Shown piece after piece: positions 26,523-35,964 of a stretch of DNA of 64,000 nucleotides. The first letter of the stretch is position 1; each line of letters starts with the position of its first letter. The notes below the pieces were generated by a model, which was given only the letters and a program-made list of their open reading frames with translations, was not told the origin of the DNA and did no database searches. Source of the stretch: Bacteroidota bacterium (GTDB lineage: Bacteria > Bacteroidota > Bacteroidia > Chitinophagales > Chitinophagaceae); the NCBI GenBank assembly GCA_016866355.1, contig VGMN01000001.1:124001-188000 (forward strand). Direction: 5' to 3'. Both the position numbers and the translations under genes were made by a program.

Positions 26523-27743
26523 TTAAGAAGTTTTCCAGAGCAAACTACTATCTCCATAGCTCAAAAAGCGATAGTTGTTTGCTAGCGCATGGTCGTATAT
26601 TTTTTTCCAATCATCGCCAACTAATGCTGCAATCAATAACAACAAAGTGGAGCGTGGCTGATGAAAATTGGTAATTAGTCCGCTGCTTGTTTTAATACTA
26701 TAGCCAGGTGCAATTAATAAACCTGTTTGTGTGACAAGCCGCTCTAGCTTTCTTTTTTCCATCCACATAATGAGACTATCCAGTGCGTCTTGAACAGTAA
26801 TCGACGCATTCTGTAATTGATACGGTTCCCATTGTGATAACGCAGGGACTGATGCGGGGTTCTCTTTCAATAATTTTACGCCTATCCAATAGAGCGACTC
26901 CAATGTCCGCAAGGAGGTGGTTCCCACTGCCAATAGTGGTTGATCAATTCGTGTGCGCCAGTTCTTTAAAAAATCTAATGAGGCTTCTATCCATTCCTGA
27001 TGCATTTCATGTTCAGCCAGTGTCAATGCTTTTACTGGCTTAAAAGTTCCAGCTCCCACATGTAAAATCGCTTGCGCGCTTGCGATTGAGCGTTTAGCTA
27101 ACTCATGCAGTATTGATGGAGTGAAATGCAAACCTGCCGTGGGTGCGGCTACGGATCCTTCTTTGCTTGCATATACCGTTTGGTAGCGGCCTGCATCACT
27201 TGCAACAACCTTTCTTTTCAAGTAGGGCGGTAATGGCGTTTGTCCAAACACCGCTAGTATTTTAGCAAACTTATGCGTTGCAGGCAGCCAAGAAAATGCG
27301 AGTATAAAAGAATCCTTCTCCTTTGTTATTAAGGATACTTCTAATTGAATATCCTCTTTTACCTGTGTAAGGAGGGTTCCTTTTTTCCATTTGGAGGCAC
27401 CTCCAACCAAGCAGTGCATCATCACAGCCTGTGTGCAAGAGAGTGCTTGGTGCATATCTCCCAATGCCGCTATGGGTTCTAAACAAAAAACTTCTATCTG
27501 GCCTCCTGTAGATTTTTCAAAAACCAATCTTGCTGGAACTACTTTGGTTTCATTGAAAACCAGCCAAGCATTGGATGGAATTTCATTGGGTAATTCATGA
27601 AAATGATGATCTGAAATTTGTTTGTTTTTGAATTGTAACAAACGAGCCTGTTCCCTTTTCTCCAATGGAAAGGCTGCAATTTTTTCCGCGGGAAGCGGAT
27701 AATCAAATGCTGCAATTTGCAGATTGCCGGGATCAGGGCTCAT
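26523..27743 (-). CDS. queA: S-adenosylmethionine:tRNA ribosyltransferase-isomerase QueA
   Basis: QueA moves the ribosyl part of SAM to 7-aminomethyl-7-deazaguanine in tRNA and forms epoxyqueuosine. The protein has 406 residues from ATG 27743. Motifs: FDYPLPAEKIAAFPLEKREQARLL, WLVFNETKVVPARL, GSVAAPTAGLHFT, HVGAGTFKPV and LITNFHQPRSTLLLLIAALVG. It is about 60 residues longer than the E. coli enzyme, with the extra length in the middle, which is common in Bacteroidota. The upstream in-frame TTG at 27767 is not needed. The gene diverges from the dcw cluster. Confidence 0.94.
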   Translation of the reverse strand: MSPDPGNLQIAAFDYPLPAEKIAAFPLEKREQARLLQFKNKQISDHHFHELPNEIPSNAWLVFNETKVVPARLVFEKSTGGQIEVFCLEPIAALGDMHQALSCTQAVMMHCLVGGASKWKKGTLLTQVKEDIQLEVSLITKEKDSFILAFSWLPATHKFAKILAVFGQTPLPPYLKRKVVASDAGRYQTVYASKEGSVAAPTAGLHFTPSILHELAKRSIASAQAILHVGAGTFKPVKALTLAEHEMHQEWIEASLDFLKNWRTRIDQPLLAVGTTSLRTLESLYWIGVKLLKENPASVPALSQWEPYQLQNASITVQDALDSLIMWMEKRKLERLVTQTGLLIAPGYSIKTSSGLITNFHQPRSTLLLLIAALVGDDWKKIYDHALANNYRFLSYGDSSLLWKTS

Positions 27744-27805
27744 ACAACTAACTGTTGTGGGCTGCAAATGTCGTAAAAATCGTCCTTTTCTGGGCTATAC
27801 ACTGC

Positions 27806-27824
27806 TTATCCACAGCTATTCACA
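27806..27824 (+). promoter_or_regulatory. DnaA-box pair upstream of mraZ
   Basis: TTATCCACA at 27806-27814 is an exact match to the DnaA-box consensus. CTATTCACA at 27816-27824, one helical turn later, matches 7 of 9 positions. Two boxes in phase suggest DnaA binding in the queA-mraZ spacer, though a single 9-mer can occur by chance. Confidence 0.45.
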
Positions 27825-27843
27825 GGTAATTAACATCTAAAAT

Positions 27844-27861
27844 TGGGAATATATATTCCCA
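27844..27861. promoter_or_regulatory. Perfect 18-bp palindrome upstream of mraZ
   Basis: TGGGAATATATATTCCCA is fully self-complementary, with TGGGA at each end. It lies 140 nt before the mraZ ATG and 100 nt from the queA start. It is a probable protein-binding site for one or both genes; the TGGG ends recall the MraZ half-site. Confidence 0.45.
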
Positions 27862-27866
27862 CCTAA

Positions 27867-27893
27867 TGAAACCCTTTGTGGTAAAGAGTTTCA
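27867..27893. promoter_or_regulatory. Near-perfect dyad upstream of mraZ
   Basis: Arms TGAAACCCTTT and AAAGAGTTTCA pair at 10 of 11 positions around a 5-nt centre. It lies between the 18-bp palindrome and the MraZ-type repeats. It could be an operator or a transcript hairpin. Confidence 0.35.
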
Positions 27894-27940
27894 GCCAATA
27901 TGATATTGGGGATAAATATAGAATGGCAAAATTTAAATTT

Positions 27941-27970
27941 AAGGTGGGAAAAAGTGTTATTTTGTGTCAA
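27941..27970 (+). promoter_or_regulatory. MraZ operator: three 10-bp direct repeats
   Basis: AAGGTGGGAA, AAAGTGTTAT and TTTGTGTCAA follow each other without gaps, each with GTG at the same place. This matches the known MraZ box layout of three GTG(G/T)-containing repeats with 10-bp period. The array ends 31 nt before the mraZ ATG. It implies that MraZ controls its own operon. A near-consensus -7 box TAAATTTA (27934-27941) abuts the array, so bound MraZ would cover the transcription start. Confidence 0.65.
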
Positions 27971-28001
27971 TAAGAGGAAAAAACTCTTCAAATCACTGAT
28001 A

Positions 28002-28460
28002 ATGATAGGTTTTCTTGGAGAATTTGAGGCTACACTGGACGCAAAGGGGCGTTTTCTACTTCCTGCCGGTTTTAAGAGGCAGGTAGGGGAAGAGGAATTG
28101 AACCGTTTTGTTATCAATCGCGGGTTTGAACAGTGTTTGGCTCTTTACACGCTAAAAGAGTGGGAGCCCCTTTTTGAAAAGATAAAGGGTTTGAACGAGT
28201 TCGATCCAAAGCAGCGTGAATTCAGGAGAGCTTTTTTAAATGGTGCCACGTTTGTGGAGCCTGACACAGCCGGAAGAATTCTGCTTCCGCCAAACTTAAA
28301 GGCATATGCGGGTCTTGAAAAAGACATTGTTATTGCAGCTGCCGGCAACAAAATGGAAATCTGGGATAGTAATAAGTACAAAAAGTTCTTTGACTCCTTT
28401 TCTTCTGATGCTTTCAGTGATTTGGGAAGGGATGTGATGGGAGGTGGAAACTTGAATTAA
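28002..28460 (+). CDS. mraZ: Transcriptional regulator MraZ
   Basis: MraZ is a ring-forming DNA-binding protein that controls the dcw cluster. The protein has 152 residues from ATG 28002 (MIGFLGEFEATLDAKGRFLLPAGFK). The longer open frame back to 27900 covers the operator and is not coding. Two SpoVT/AbrB-like halves each carry the family signature: DAKGRFLLPAGFKRQ in the first and DTAGRILLPPNLKAYAGLEKDIV in the second. The last 25 residues (FFDSFSSDAFSDLGRD) are a typical tail. It is the first gene of the cluster; rsmH begins 9 nt after the stop. Confidence 0.95.
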   Translation: MIGFLGEFEATLDAKGRFLLPAGFKRQVGEEELNRFVINRGFEQCLALYTLKEWEPLFEKIKGLNEFDPKQREFRRAFLNGATFVEPDTAGRILLPPNLKAYAGLEKDIVIAAAGNKMEIWDSNKYKKFFDSFSSDAFSDLGRDVMGGGNLN

Positions 28461-28469
28461 GGGGAAGCG

Positions 28470-29375
28470 GTGCAGTCAGCGTATCATATACCCGTTCTGC
28501 TCCGCGAAGTGATTGAAGCACTTAACATCCAACCTGATGGTGTGTATGTGGATTGCACATTTGGCGGAGGTGGACACGCAAAAGCCATTCTTGAAAAGCT
28601 AGGACCCACTGGTAAATTAGTTGCCTTTGATCAGGATGAAGATGCCCGTAAAAATCTGCCAACAGATAAGCGGTTATTATTTGTACCTGAAAACTTCCGT
28701 CACGTACAACGGTTTCTTCGCTTACACAAAATCGAAGAGGTAGATGGATTGTTAGCGGATTTGGGTGTTAGCAGTCACCAGCTTGATGCAGGCGAACGCG
28801 GGTTTTCAACACGGTATGATGCAAACCTAGACATGCGAATGGATCGTAGGTTGTCCCTAACTGCCTATGAAATAGTAACAACCTACAGTGAGCAAGCATT
28901 GCATAAACTCTTTGAGCAATTTGGCGAGGTGACTAATGCAAAAACACTAGCACGATCCATTGTCCAAGTAAGACAAACGCAATCGCTACGAACTATTGAA
29001 GGATTTAAACAAGCCCTACACGAAGCAGTAAAAGGAAATCCAAACAAATACTTTGCCCAGGTATTTCAGGCTTTACGTATGGTAGTCAATGATGAGATTG
29101 GAGCGCTGCAGGAGTTATTGACGCAATTACCCACCCTCATCAAGACCGGTGGCCGTGCTGTGATTATCACTTTTCATTCAGGAGAAGATCGAGTTGTTAA
29201 ACAATTTTTTAAGCGTGGTTCATTGGAAGAGCTACCTGACAATCCATTTATCTCGGTTCCAGTACAACAACAATGGAAGTGGGTGTATAAAAAGCCGTTG
29301 GTAGCCAGTGAAGAAGAGCAGCAGCAGAATCCTCGCTCTCGTAGTGCAAAACTGCGGGTAGCAGAAAAATGTTGA
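28470..29375 (+). CDS. rsmH: 16S rRNA m4C1402 methyltransferase RsmH (MraW)
   Basis: RsmH methylates N4 of C1402 in 16S rRNA with SAM. The 301 residues begin at GTG 28470 after a purine-rich GGGGAAG. Motifs: HIPVLLREVIEAL, the SAM loop VDCTFGGGGHAKAIL, DGLLADLGVSSHQLD, GFSTRYDANLDMRMD, FQALRMVVNDEIGAL and VIITFHSGEDRVVKQFFK. Gene order mraZ-rsmH-ftsL is the standard start of the dcw cluster. GTG is chosen because the next ATG lies well inside the conserved domain. Confidence 0.96.
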   Translation: MQSAYHIPVLLREVIEALNIQPDGVYVDCTFGGGGHAKAILEKLGPTGKLVAFDQDEDARKNLPTDKRLLFVPENFRHVQRFLRLHKIEEVDGLLADLGVSSHQLDAGERGFSTRYDANLDMRMDRRLSLTAYEIVTTYSEQALHKLFEQFGEVTNAKTLARSIVQVRQTQSLRTIEGFKQALHEAVKGNPNKYFAQVFQALRMVVNDEIGALQELLTQLPTLIKTGGRAVIITFHSGEDRVVKQFFKRGSLEELPDNPFISVPVQQQWKWVYKKPLVASEEEQQQNPRSRSAKLRVAEKC

Positions 29376-29393
29376 GTATCGACAAAAAGTAAC

Positions 29394-29732
29394 ATGTCAA
29401 CAGAAAAAAAAATAGAAACCAATAAACAAGACTGGAAACGCTGGCTGAATTACCATTCCCTTGTACAGCAAATTCCTTTCCTGTTATTTCTGGCCTTTTT
29501 AGCTGTATGCTATATCTATAATGGACATCATGCTAACAAAACAATCAGGGATATTAACCGAACAGAGAGAGCCGTGAAGGAGTTGAGTTATGAATATAAA
29601 ACGGTGAAAGGCGAACTCATTGCGAGTAGTAAACAAAGTGAGTTAATGAAGGCTGTTGAACCATTGGGATTGAAAGAGTTGGTCGTATCTCCCATTGTAT
29701 TAGTTGATAGTAGTCAATCAAAAGCTGAATAA
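29394..29732 (+). CDS. ftsL: FtsL-like cell division protein
   Basis: This 112-residue single-pass protein has a lysine-rich cytoplasmic part (1-35), one membrane helix (IPFLLFLAFLAVCYIY, about 37-52) and an extracytoplasmic region (about 55-100) with heptad character (INRTERAVKELSYEYKTVKGEL), as expected for the FtsL coiled coil that pairs with DivIC and FtsQ. FtsL proteins are poorly conserved. Position between rsmH and the transpeptidase gene, size and topology make the case. Confidence 0.82.
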   Translation: MSTEKKIETNKQDWKRWLNYHSLVQQIPFLLFLAFLAVCYIYNGHHANKTIRDINRTERAVKELSYEYKTVKGELIASSKQSELMKAVEPLGLKELVVSPIVLVDSSQSKAE

Positions 29733-29736
29733 AGAA

Positions 29737-31869
29737 GTGGAAGTAAAACGGGACATATTGTGGCGGGTGTATTTATCATTCATTGGACTAGCCCTATTAG
29801 GGGTGCTGGTAATGGGTAGGGCTTTTTATATTCAGCGGGTTGAGGGTAGTTATTGGCGTAATATGAGTGACAGTCTTCACCAACGCTTTGTTACGCTCGA
29901 TGCACAGCGGGGAACTATCTATAGTGAGGATGGACAATTTCTCAGCACTTCTATTCCCACTTTTGATATCTATTTAGATCTCTGTGCTGATGGTTTACGG
30001 GAGAAAAAGGGAAAACGATTCAAGGAAAATATAGATTCTTTTTCAATTGCATTGGCAAGGCTGTTTCAAGATAAAACAGCAGCTATTTATAAAGAAGATA
30101 TAGTAAAAGCCTGGGAGAAAAAATCCAGATACTATCCACTCAAGAAGAAACTGAGTTTTGCTCAGTATAAGTTGTTTCGAGAGTTACCATTGGTGCGTTT
30201 AGGTCCCAACCGGAGTGGTGTGATAGTAGAGACTAATAGCAAGCGCTTGGTTCCTTTTGGACTTTTAGCAGGACGCACCATTGGTCTTTCCAGAGAGCAC
30301 CTTGCGAGCGATGGAAAAGTAAAAAAGCAAAATGTAGGTATTGAAAAAAGTTTTGACACCATTCTCAGTGGACGAGAGGGACAGAAATTAGTGCGATTTG
30401 TGGCTGGAGGGGCGGCTATTCCTATTGCTGGTTATGAAACGGAACCCGAGCATGGCAAAGATGTGTATACCACACTCGATTTGCGCTTACAGGATATTAC
30501 TGAAACAGCTTTGATGCGGATGATGCTGCAAAGCGAGGCCTTATACGGAACGGCCATCGTTATGGAAACAGCAACTGGGAAAATAAAAGCAATTGCCAAC
30601 TTGGGTCGTCGTCCGGACGGTAGTTATTGGGAGGATGATAATTATGCTTTACGCACTACAGAGCCAGGTTCTACTATTAAGCTGGCCACCTTGTTAGCTG
30701 TATTAGAAAAGGGTACAAGTAAAATTTCAGATCAAATAGAAATAGGAAGTGCCGGTAAGGCAATGGTAGGTCCTAAACTTGTCTATGACGCAGAACGTTC
30801 TCCCAAACCATTTTTAAGTGTTCAAGAATGTTTTTCGCACAGCTCCAATATTGGTATGAGCAAGTTGGCCTTGAAAGCATTTGGGAAAAAGCCAACTGAG
30901 TTGAAAGATTATTTGCATCGCTATCAAATGGATACTCGTTCTCCAATTGATCTGAATGATGTGCCTCGTCCACGAATGGCGCCGCTTAATGAGAAAGGAA
31001 GTTCATTGGGTAATATGTTATGGATGAGTTTTGGTTATGCCCTTCAGGTAAGTCCCTTGCATACGCTTACCTTATATAATGCTGTGGCCAACGAAGGAAA
31101 AATGATGAAACCTTATTTGGTAAGTCGCATTCAACAGGGAGGAATCATTTTCAAAGAGTTTACCCCAACAATTTTAGAAAGTCAACTCTGCAGACCTGAT
31201 GTCATTACTGCTGCGCGTGCTTCGATGGAGTCTGTGGTCACGGAAGGAACTGCACGACGTGCATTTGAAGGGATGCCTTTTGCCGTTGCTGGTAAAACCG
31301 GCACCGCATTGGTGGCGGATGGCCCAATAAAGTATAGTGCCCGCGTTTATCAAGCCTCTTTTGTAGGTTATTTTCCTGCAGAACGGCCTCAGTACTCATG
31401 TATTGTAGTAGTGCGTACTAAACCATTTGCTGCTTCTCACTATGGCGGGACTGTTGCAGCACCTGTTTTCAGAGAAATCGCATTGAAGTCGTATGCACTT
31501 TATGTAGAAAGAAAAGATGCTTCACAATTTGCAGCAAAAAGAGATAGCGCCCTCTACTATTACGCTGGGTACGCTCCTGATATTCAAAAAGTCTATCATA
31601 CGCTCTCTATCGGATATACTGACTCCATACAACAACAGGATTGGGGAAGGGCTTATGCAGAAAATGGTAAATCCATTTTAAAAGCACAGCCTATCCGGAA
31701 CAAGGTGATGCCTAATGTAAAGGGAATGGCGCTCCGGGATGCTTTGTTTTTATTGGAGAATATGGGTGTACGTGTATCGGTGATAGGTAAAGGAAGAATC
31801 ATAACACAGTCTATTCCGCCAGGAACTGCCGTAGACAGACCCTTGCAAATAGTACTGGAGTTAAGTTGA
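29737..31869 (+). CDS. ftsI: Division penicillin-binding protein (FtsI-type) with PASTA domain
   Basis: This transpeptidase cross-links septal peptidoglycan. It has 710 residues from GTG 29737, just after the ftsL stop; a TTG at 29704 would overlap ftsL. Order: cytoplasmic start, TM helix (VYLSFIGLALLGVLVMGRAF), PBP dimer domain, transpeptidase domain, one C-terminal PASTA domain (about 655-708, MPNVKGMALRDALFLLENMG). Catalytic motifs: SxxK as STIK in EPGSTIKLAT, SxN as SSN in SHSSNIGMS, KTG in AGKTGTALV. A PASTA domain is unusual in E. coli FtsI but normal in Bacteroidota and Firmicutes SpoVD types. Confidence 0.95.
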   Translation: MEVKRDILWRVYLSFIGLALLGVLVMGRAFYIQRVEGSYWRNMSDSLHQRFVTLDAQRGTIYSEDGQFLSTSIPTFDIYLDLCADGLREKKGKRFKENIDSFSIALARLFQDKTAAIYKEDIVKAWEKKSRYYPLKKKLSFAQYKLFRELPLVRLGPNRSGVIVETNSKRLVPFGLLAGRTIGLSREHLASDGKVKKQNVGIEKSFDTILSGREGQKLVRFVAGGAAIPIAGYETEPEHGKDVYTTLDLRLQDITETALMRMMLQSEALYGTAIVMETATGKIKAIANLGRRPDGSYWEDDNYALRTTEPGSTIKLATLLAVLEKGTSKISDQIEIGSAGKAMVGPKLVYDAERSPKPFLSVQECFSHSSNIGMSKLALKAFGKKPTELKDYLHRYQMDTRSPIDLNDVPRPRMAPLNEKGSSLGNMLWMSFGYALQVSPLHTLTLYNAVANEGKMMKPYLVSRIQQGGIIFKEFTPTILESQLCRPDVITAARASMESVVTEGTARRAFEGMPFAVAGKTGTALVADGPIKYSARVYQASFVGYFPAERPQYSCIVVVRTKPFAASHYGGTVAAPVFREIALKSYALYVERKDASQFAAKRDSALYYYAGYAPDIQKVYHTLSIGYTDSIQQQDWGRAYAENGKSILKAQPIRNKVMPNVKGMALRDALFLLENMGVRVSVIGKGRIITQSIPPGTAVDRPLQIVLELS

Positions 31870-31882
31870 AAGTAGAATTGAC

Positions 31883-33343
31883 ATGAAGCTGAACGAATTG
31901 TTGCAAGGAATCAGCACTATAGTAGTGCGAGGATCGATGGATACTAGTATCCGTTCGATTACTACTGATTCGCGACAGGTGAAAGCAGGGACTTTGTTCA
32001 TAGCCATTCGAGGAACTAGGCAAGATGGACATACGTTCATTGAAAAGGCAATTGAGGCGGGTGCTATTGCGGTATTGTGCGAAGAAAAACCCCACCCTAC
32101 AACAACAGTAGCTTGGGTGCAGGTTCATACCACTACAGTAATAGCAGGAAAATTGGCCGCCCGTTTTTTTGGAGAACCCAGCGCGTTTATGAAAGTGATT
32201 GGCGTAACGGGTACCAATGGAAAAACAACGATAGCAACCTTGCTATACAAGCTCTTTACAAGACGGGGATATACCTGTGGATTGATTAGCACAGTGGAGA
32301 ACAGAATTGGAACAACCAGTATGGCTGCAACGCATACAACGCCAGATCCAATAGCACTGCAATCATTACTCAGTGAAATGAAGCAAGCGGGATGTACACA
32401 TGTGTTTATGGAGGTTAGCTCTCACGCCATACATCAGCATCGAATTGCTGGTTTAGACTTTGCGGGTGGAGTATTTAGTAATATAACCCATGATCACTTG
32501 GATTATCATCAAACCTTCGAAGCTTATGTAGCTGTCAAGAAGTCATTTTTTGATCACTTGAATGCGCAAGCTTTTGCAGTAAGTAACGCAGATGATAAGC
32601 GTGGAAAGGAGATGCTTCAACACACACCGGCTAAGAAAATTTACTACGCATTGAAAACAATGGCTGACCACAAAGGCAAGATTTTAGAGAATAGCCTGGC
32701 TGGTTTACAATTGGATATTGACGATGTGGAAGTTCATTTTCGATTAATAGGAAGTTTCAATGCTTATAATCTCTTAGCCGTTTATGCAACTGCTCGTGCG
32801 CTTTGTTTGGAAAAAACAGCGGTACTAACCACCTTAAGCGAGTTGACTGGTGCACCGGGACGGTTTGAATGTATTGTTTCTCCTAGTGAAAAGGTAATGG
32901 TCATTGTTGATTACGCACATACTCCAGACGCATTACTGAATGTATTGAGCACCATCAAGCAATTCAGAAATCCGGCTCAACGCATTACTAGCGTTACAGG
33001 TTGTGGAGGAGATCGCGATAAAACAAAACGACCCTTAATGGCTGCCGTGGTTTGTGCGCACAGTGACAGAGTGATTTTTACAAGCGATAATCCGCGGAGT
33101 GAAGATCCAGCTGCTATTTTACTGGACATGGAACAAGGCATTCCAGCGGCAGATCGAAAAAAGTATATCCCTATTTTAAATAGAGAAGAAGCTATTAAAA
33201 CCGCTTTGGTCTTATCCCAGCCACAGGATATTGTGTTGGTTGCTGGTAAAGGGCATGAGACCTATCAGGAAGTGAAGGGAGTGAGAGAATATTTTGATGA
33301 TCGGGAAATGGTTCGAAACTGGATTAATAAACTGAGTAAGTAA
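31883..33343 (+). CDS. murE: UDP-MurNAc-tripeptide synthetase MurE (meso-DAP type)
   Basis: MurE adds the third amino acid to the UDP-MurNAc-dipeptide precursor using ATP. The 486-residue length is typical. Mur-ligase motifs: [19 protein letters not shown] (P-loop), [43 protein letters not shown] and [14 protein letters not shown]. The substrate motif DNPRSEDP near residue 400 is the DNPR signature of enzymes that add meso-diaminopimelate rather than lysine. murF does not follow it here. The start is 13 nt after the PBP stop. Confidence 0.97.
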   Translation: MKLNELLQGISTIVVRGSMDTSIRSITTDSRQVKAGTLFIAIRGTRQDGHTFIEKAIEAGAIAVLCEEKPHPTTTVAWVQVHTTTVIAGKLAARFFGEPSAFMKVIGVTGTNGKTTIATLLYKLFTRRGYTCGLISTVENRIGTTSMAATHTTPDPIALQSLLSEMKQAGCTHVFMEVSSHAIHQHRIAGLDFAGGVFSNITHDHLDYHQTFEAYVAVKKSFFDHLNAQAFAVSNADDKRGKEMLQHTPAKKIYYALKTMADHKGKILENSLAGLQLDIDDVEVHFRLIGSFNAYNLLAVYATARALCLEKTAVLTTLSELTGAPGRFECIVSPSEKVMVIVDYAHTPDALLNVLSTIKQFRNPAQRITSVTGCGGDRDKTKRPLMAAVVCAHSDRVIFTSDNPRSEDPAAILLDMEQGIPAADRKKYIPILNREEAIKTALVLSQPQDIVLVAGKGHETYQEVKGVREYFDDREMVRNWINKLSK

Positions 33344-33353
33344 AAGAAGCAAT

Positions 33354-34631
33354 ATGCTCTATCATCTGTTTGATTGGCTAAATGAAGAAGGAATTCGCTT
33401 CCCAGGTAGTCGGGTATTTGATTTTATCACCTTTCGTACCGCGCTGGCTATTTTACTTTCTCTTTTTATAACACTTGTATATGGCAAAAAACTGATTCTC
33501 TTTTTACAACGTCATCAAATTGGGGAGAGTATTCGAGAGGAGGGGTTAACAGGTCAGGCTAGTAAAAAGGGGACACCCACTATGGGGGGAATCATAATCA
33601 TCTTGGCAATTTTAATTCCCACTTTATTATTAGCTGATTTGACTAAAGTATATGTGCAGTTAATGATTGTTAGTACCCTTTGGATGGGTGTTATTGGATT
33701 TATTGATGATTACTTGAAGTTGCGAAGTAAGCGGTTAGCGCAAGAAAAGGGGGAAGATTATAAAAAGTCAAATGCAGATGGGTTAGCCGGTTGGTTTAAA
33801 ATTCTTGGTCAGGTTGGTTTAGGATTAACGGTTGGAGCTACACTTTACTTTAATGCAGAGACGGTGATCTGGAGAGAGTATCGTGGTAAAAATCCAGCTG
33901 CTGATCCTACCGTATTTGCAAAAACCTTTAATGGGAAAATCCATTATTATGTAGAAACAAAAACTCCCATTACCACCATCCCCTTTGTAAAGAATCACGA
34001 ATTCAATTATGCAAAGCTTTTGCCCGCTTCCTGGAGAGAATATACTTGGTTGCTTTATTTATTGATAGTGATATTTATCATTACGGCTGTTTCTAATGGG
34101 GCTAACCTCACAGATGGCTTGGATGGACTTGCAACGGGTACTGCTGCACTCATTGGTGTTTTGTTGGGAATCTTTGCTTACGCTAGCGGAAATCTGGTTT
34201 TTGCTGATTACCTGAATATCATGTATATCCCCAATCTGGGTGAACTCTCTGTGTACATAGCAGCCATGATAGGAGCTTGTATTGGATTTCTTTGGTACAA
34301 TTCTTTCCCTGCACAATTATTTATGGGTGATACGGGAAGTTTGATGCTGGGTGGTATCATCGCTTCCCTTTCTATTATTGTACACAAAGAGTTATTGATT
34401 CCAATTTTTTGTGGCGTATTTCTGGTTGAATCGCTGAGTGTCATTTTGCAAGTAAGTTATTTCAAGTATACTAAACGTAAATACGGAGAAGGGAAACGCA
34501 TTTTCCTCAAAGCACCGCTGCATCATCATTATCAAGTGCAAGGTTTTCATGAAGTGAAAATTGTGACGCGTTTTTGGATTGTCACCGTATTACTGGTGGT
34601 ATTGAGTATTGTAACATTAAAGTTGCGATGA
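33354..34631 (+). CDS. mraY: Phospho-MurNAc-pentapeptide transferase MraY
   Basis: MraY transfers the phospho-MurNAc-pentapeptide to undecaprenyl phosphate and makes lipid I in the inner membrane. It has 425 residues and about ten membrane helices. Motifs: [25 protein letters not shown] (catalytic Asp pair), [24 protein letters not shown] and APLHHHYQ near the C-terminus. It is about 65 residues longer than E. coli MraY. The extra part (about 175-225, [28 protein letters not shown]) is a periplasmic or loop insertion typical of Bacteroidota. The stop overlaps the murD start (ATGA). Confidence 0.97.
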   Translation: MLYHLFDWLNEEGIRFPGSRVFDFITFRTALAILLSLFITLVYGKKLILFLQRHQIGESIREEGLTGQASKKGTPTMGGIIIILAILIPTLLLADLTKVYVQLMIVSTLWMGVIGFIDDYLKLRSKRLAQEKGEDYKKSNADGLAGWFKILGQVGLGLTVGATLYFNAETVIWREYRGKNPAADPTVFAKTFNGKIHYYVETKTPITTIPFVKNHEFNYAKLLPASWREYTWLLYLLIVIFIITAVSNGANLTDGLDGLATGTAALIGVLLGIFAYASGNLVFADYLNIMYIPNLGELSVYIAAMIGACIGFLWYNSFPAQLFMGDTGSLMLGGIIASLSIIVHKELLIPIFCGVFLVESLSVILQVSYFKYTKRKYGEGKRIFLKAPLHHHYQVQGFHEVKIVTRFWIVTVLLVVLSIVTLKLR

Positions 34632-35962
34632 AGCTGGTCATTGTCGGAGGAGGAGAAAGTGGCGTAGGCGCTGCGCTATTGGCAAAGCAGAGAGGCTATG
34701 AAGTGTTTTTGTCAGACGCAAGTTCTTTGAAGGAAAACTATCGTAAGGAGCTTAGGGATGCGGCTATTCCTTTTGAGGAAGGGGGGCACAGCCTGGATAA
34801 AATTTTAACAGCTGATGAAGTAGTTAAAAGTCCAGGTATACCCGAGCATACTGCTATCATGGAAGCCATCCGCGCAAAGGGAATACCGGTAATCAGTGAA
34901 GTGGAGCTTGCTTTTCGCTACAAGGGTGATAGTAAAATTGTTGCTATCACCGGTAGTAATGGCAAAACTACTACTACCTCATTGGTTTATCAGTTATGTA
35001 AGCGAGGAGGACTCGATGTGGCATTGGTAGGCAATATAGGGTATTCATTTGCCAGACAGGTAGCACTCGATCCGCGCCCGCTCTATGTGTTAGAGGTAAG
35101 TAGCTTTCAGTTGGATGATATTCAATCTTTCAGACCCAACATTGCCATTCTTACCAACATCACCGAAGATCACCTGGATCGTTACGAATATGTTTTTCTG
35201 AACTATATAAAAAGCAAGTTTCGGATAACAAGCAATCAAAAGCCTGAGGATTACTTTATCTATTGTGCTGATGATGCGGTTACTGAAACCTATAGAAATA
35301 ATTTTTTTATTCAATCAACACAACTGCCCATTAGCATGAAAAGAGAAGTACCAAACGGAGGGTTTATTAAAGATGGTGATATGTACGTGCGGACAGGTAA
35401 TGAAGTGATGTCTATGAGCGTTTTTGATTTTGCGCTCAAGGGGAAACATAATCAATACAATACGATGGCTGCTTGTGTGGCTGCTGCTACCCTAACCATC
35501 CGAAAAGATAAGATCCGGGATGCCGTTCAGAATTTTCAACAGTTAGAGCATCGTATGGAGTATGTAGCTACTGTGCGGGGCGTATCGTTTATCAATGATA
35601 GTAAAGCCACTAATATTAATTCAACCTGGTATGCATTGGAGAGTATGACGCATCCCACGGTGTTGATTTTAGGTGGTGTGGACAAAGGGAATGATTATTC
35701 GTTATTGGTTGAGGGTGTAAAGGAAAAAGTAAAAGCAATTATTTGTTTAGGGGTCGATACTAAAAAAATTCATGAGGCATTTGAGGGAGTGGTGCCCGTT
35801 TTAATGGATTCCCAGGATGCGGCTGAGGCCGTTCAGTTAGCCTTTCGGTCAGCCACAAAGGGGGATACCGTTTTGTTAAGTCCCGCTTGTGCCAGTTTTG
35901 ATCTTTTCAAAAATTATGAAGACAGGGGGCAACAATTTAAAAACGCAGTTCGCGATTTATAA
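34628..35962 (+). CDS. murD: UDP-MurNAc-L-alanine:D-glutamate ligase MurD
   Basis: MurD adds D-glutamate to UDP-MurNAc-L-Ala. The protein has 444 residues from ATG 34628, which overlaps the mraY stop by 4 nt; the longer open frame is inside mraY. Motifs: [21 protein letters not shown] (N-terminal Rossmann), [29 protein letters not shown] (P-loop), [41 protein letters not shown] and [18 protein letters not shown] at the end. All are standard MurD features. Translational coupling with mraY is likely. Confidence 0.97.
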   Translation: MKLVIVGGGESGVGAALLAKQRGYEVFLSDASSLKENYRKELRDAAIPFEEGGHSLDKILTADEVVKSPGIPEHTAIMEAIRAKGIPVISEVELAFRYKGDSKIVAITGSNGKTTTTSLVYQLCKRGGLDVALVGNIGYSFARQVALDPRPLYVLEVSSFQLDDIQSFRPNIAILTNITEDHLDRYEYVFLNYIKSKFRITSNQKPEDYFIYCADDAVTETYRNNFFIQSTQLPISMKREVPNGGFIKDGDMYVRTGNEVMSMSVFDFALKGKHNQYNTMAACVAAATLTIRKDKIRDAVQNFQQLEHRMEYVATVRGVSFINDSKATNINSTWYALESMTHPTVLILGGVDKGNDYSLLVEGVKEKVKAIICLGVDTKKIHEAFEGVVPVLMDSQDAAEAVQLAFRSATKGDTVLLSPACASFDLFKNYEDRGQQFKNAVRDL

Positions 35963-35964
35963 AA

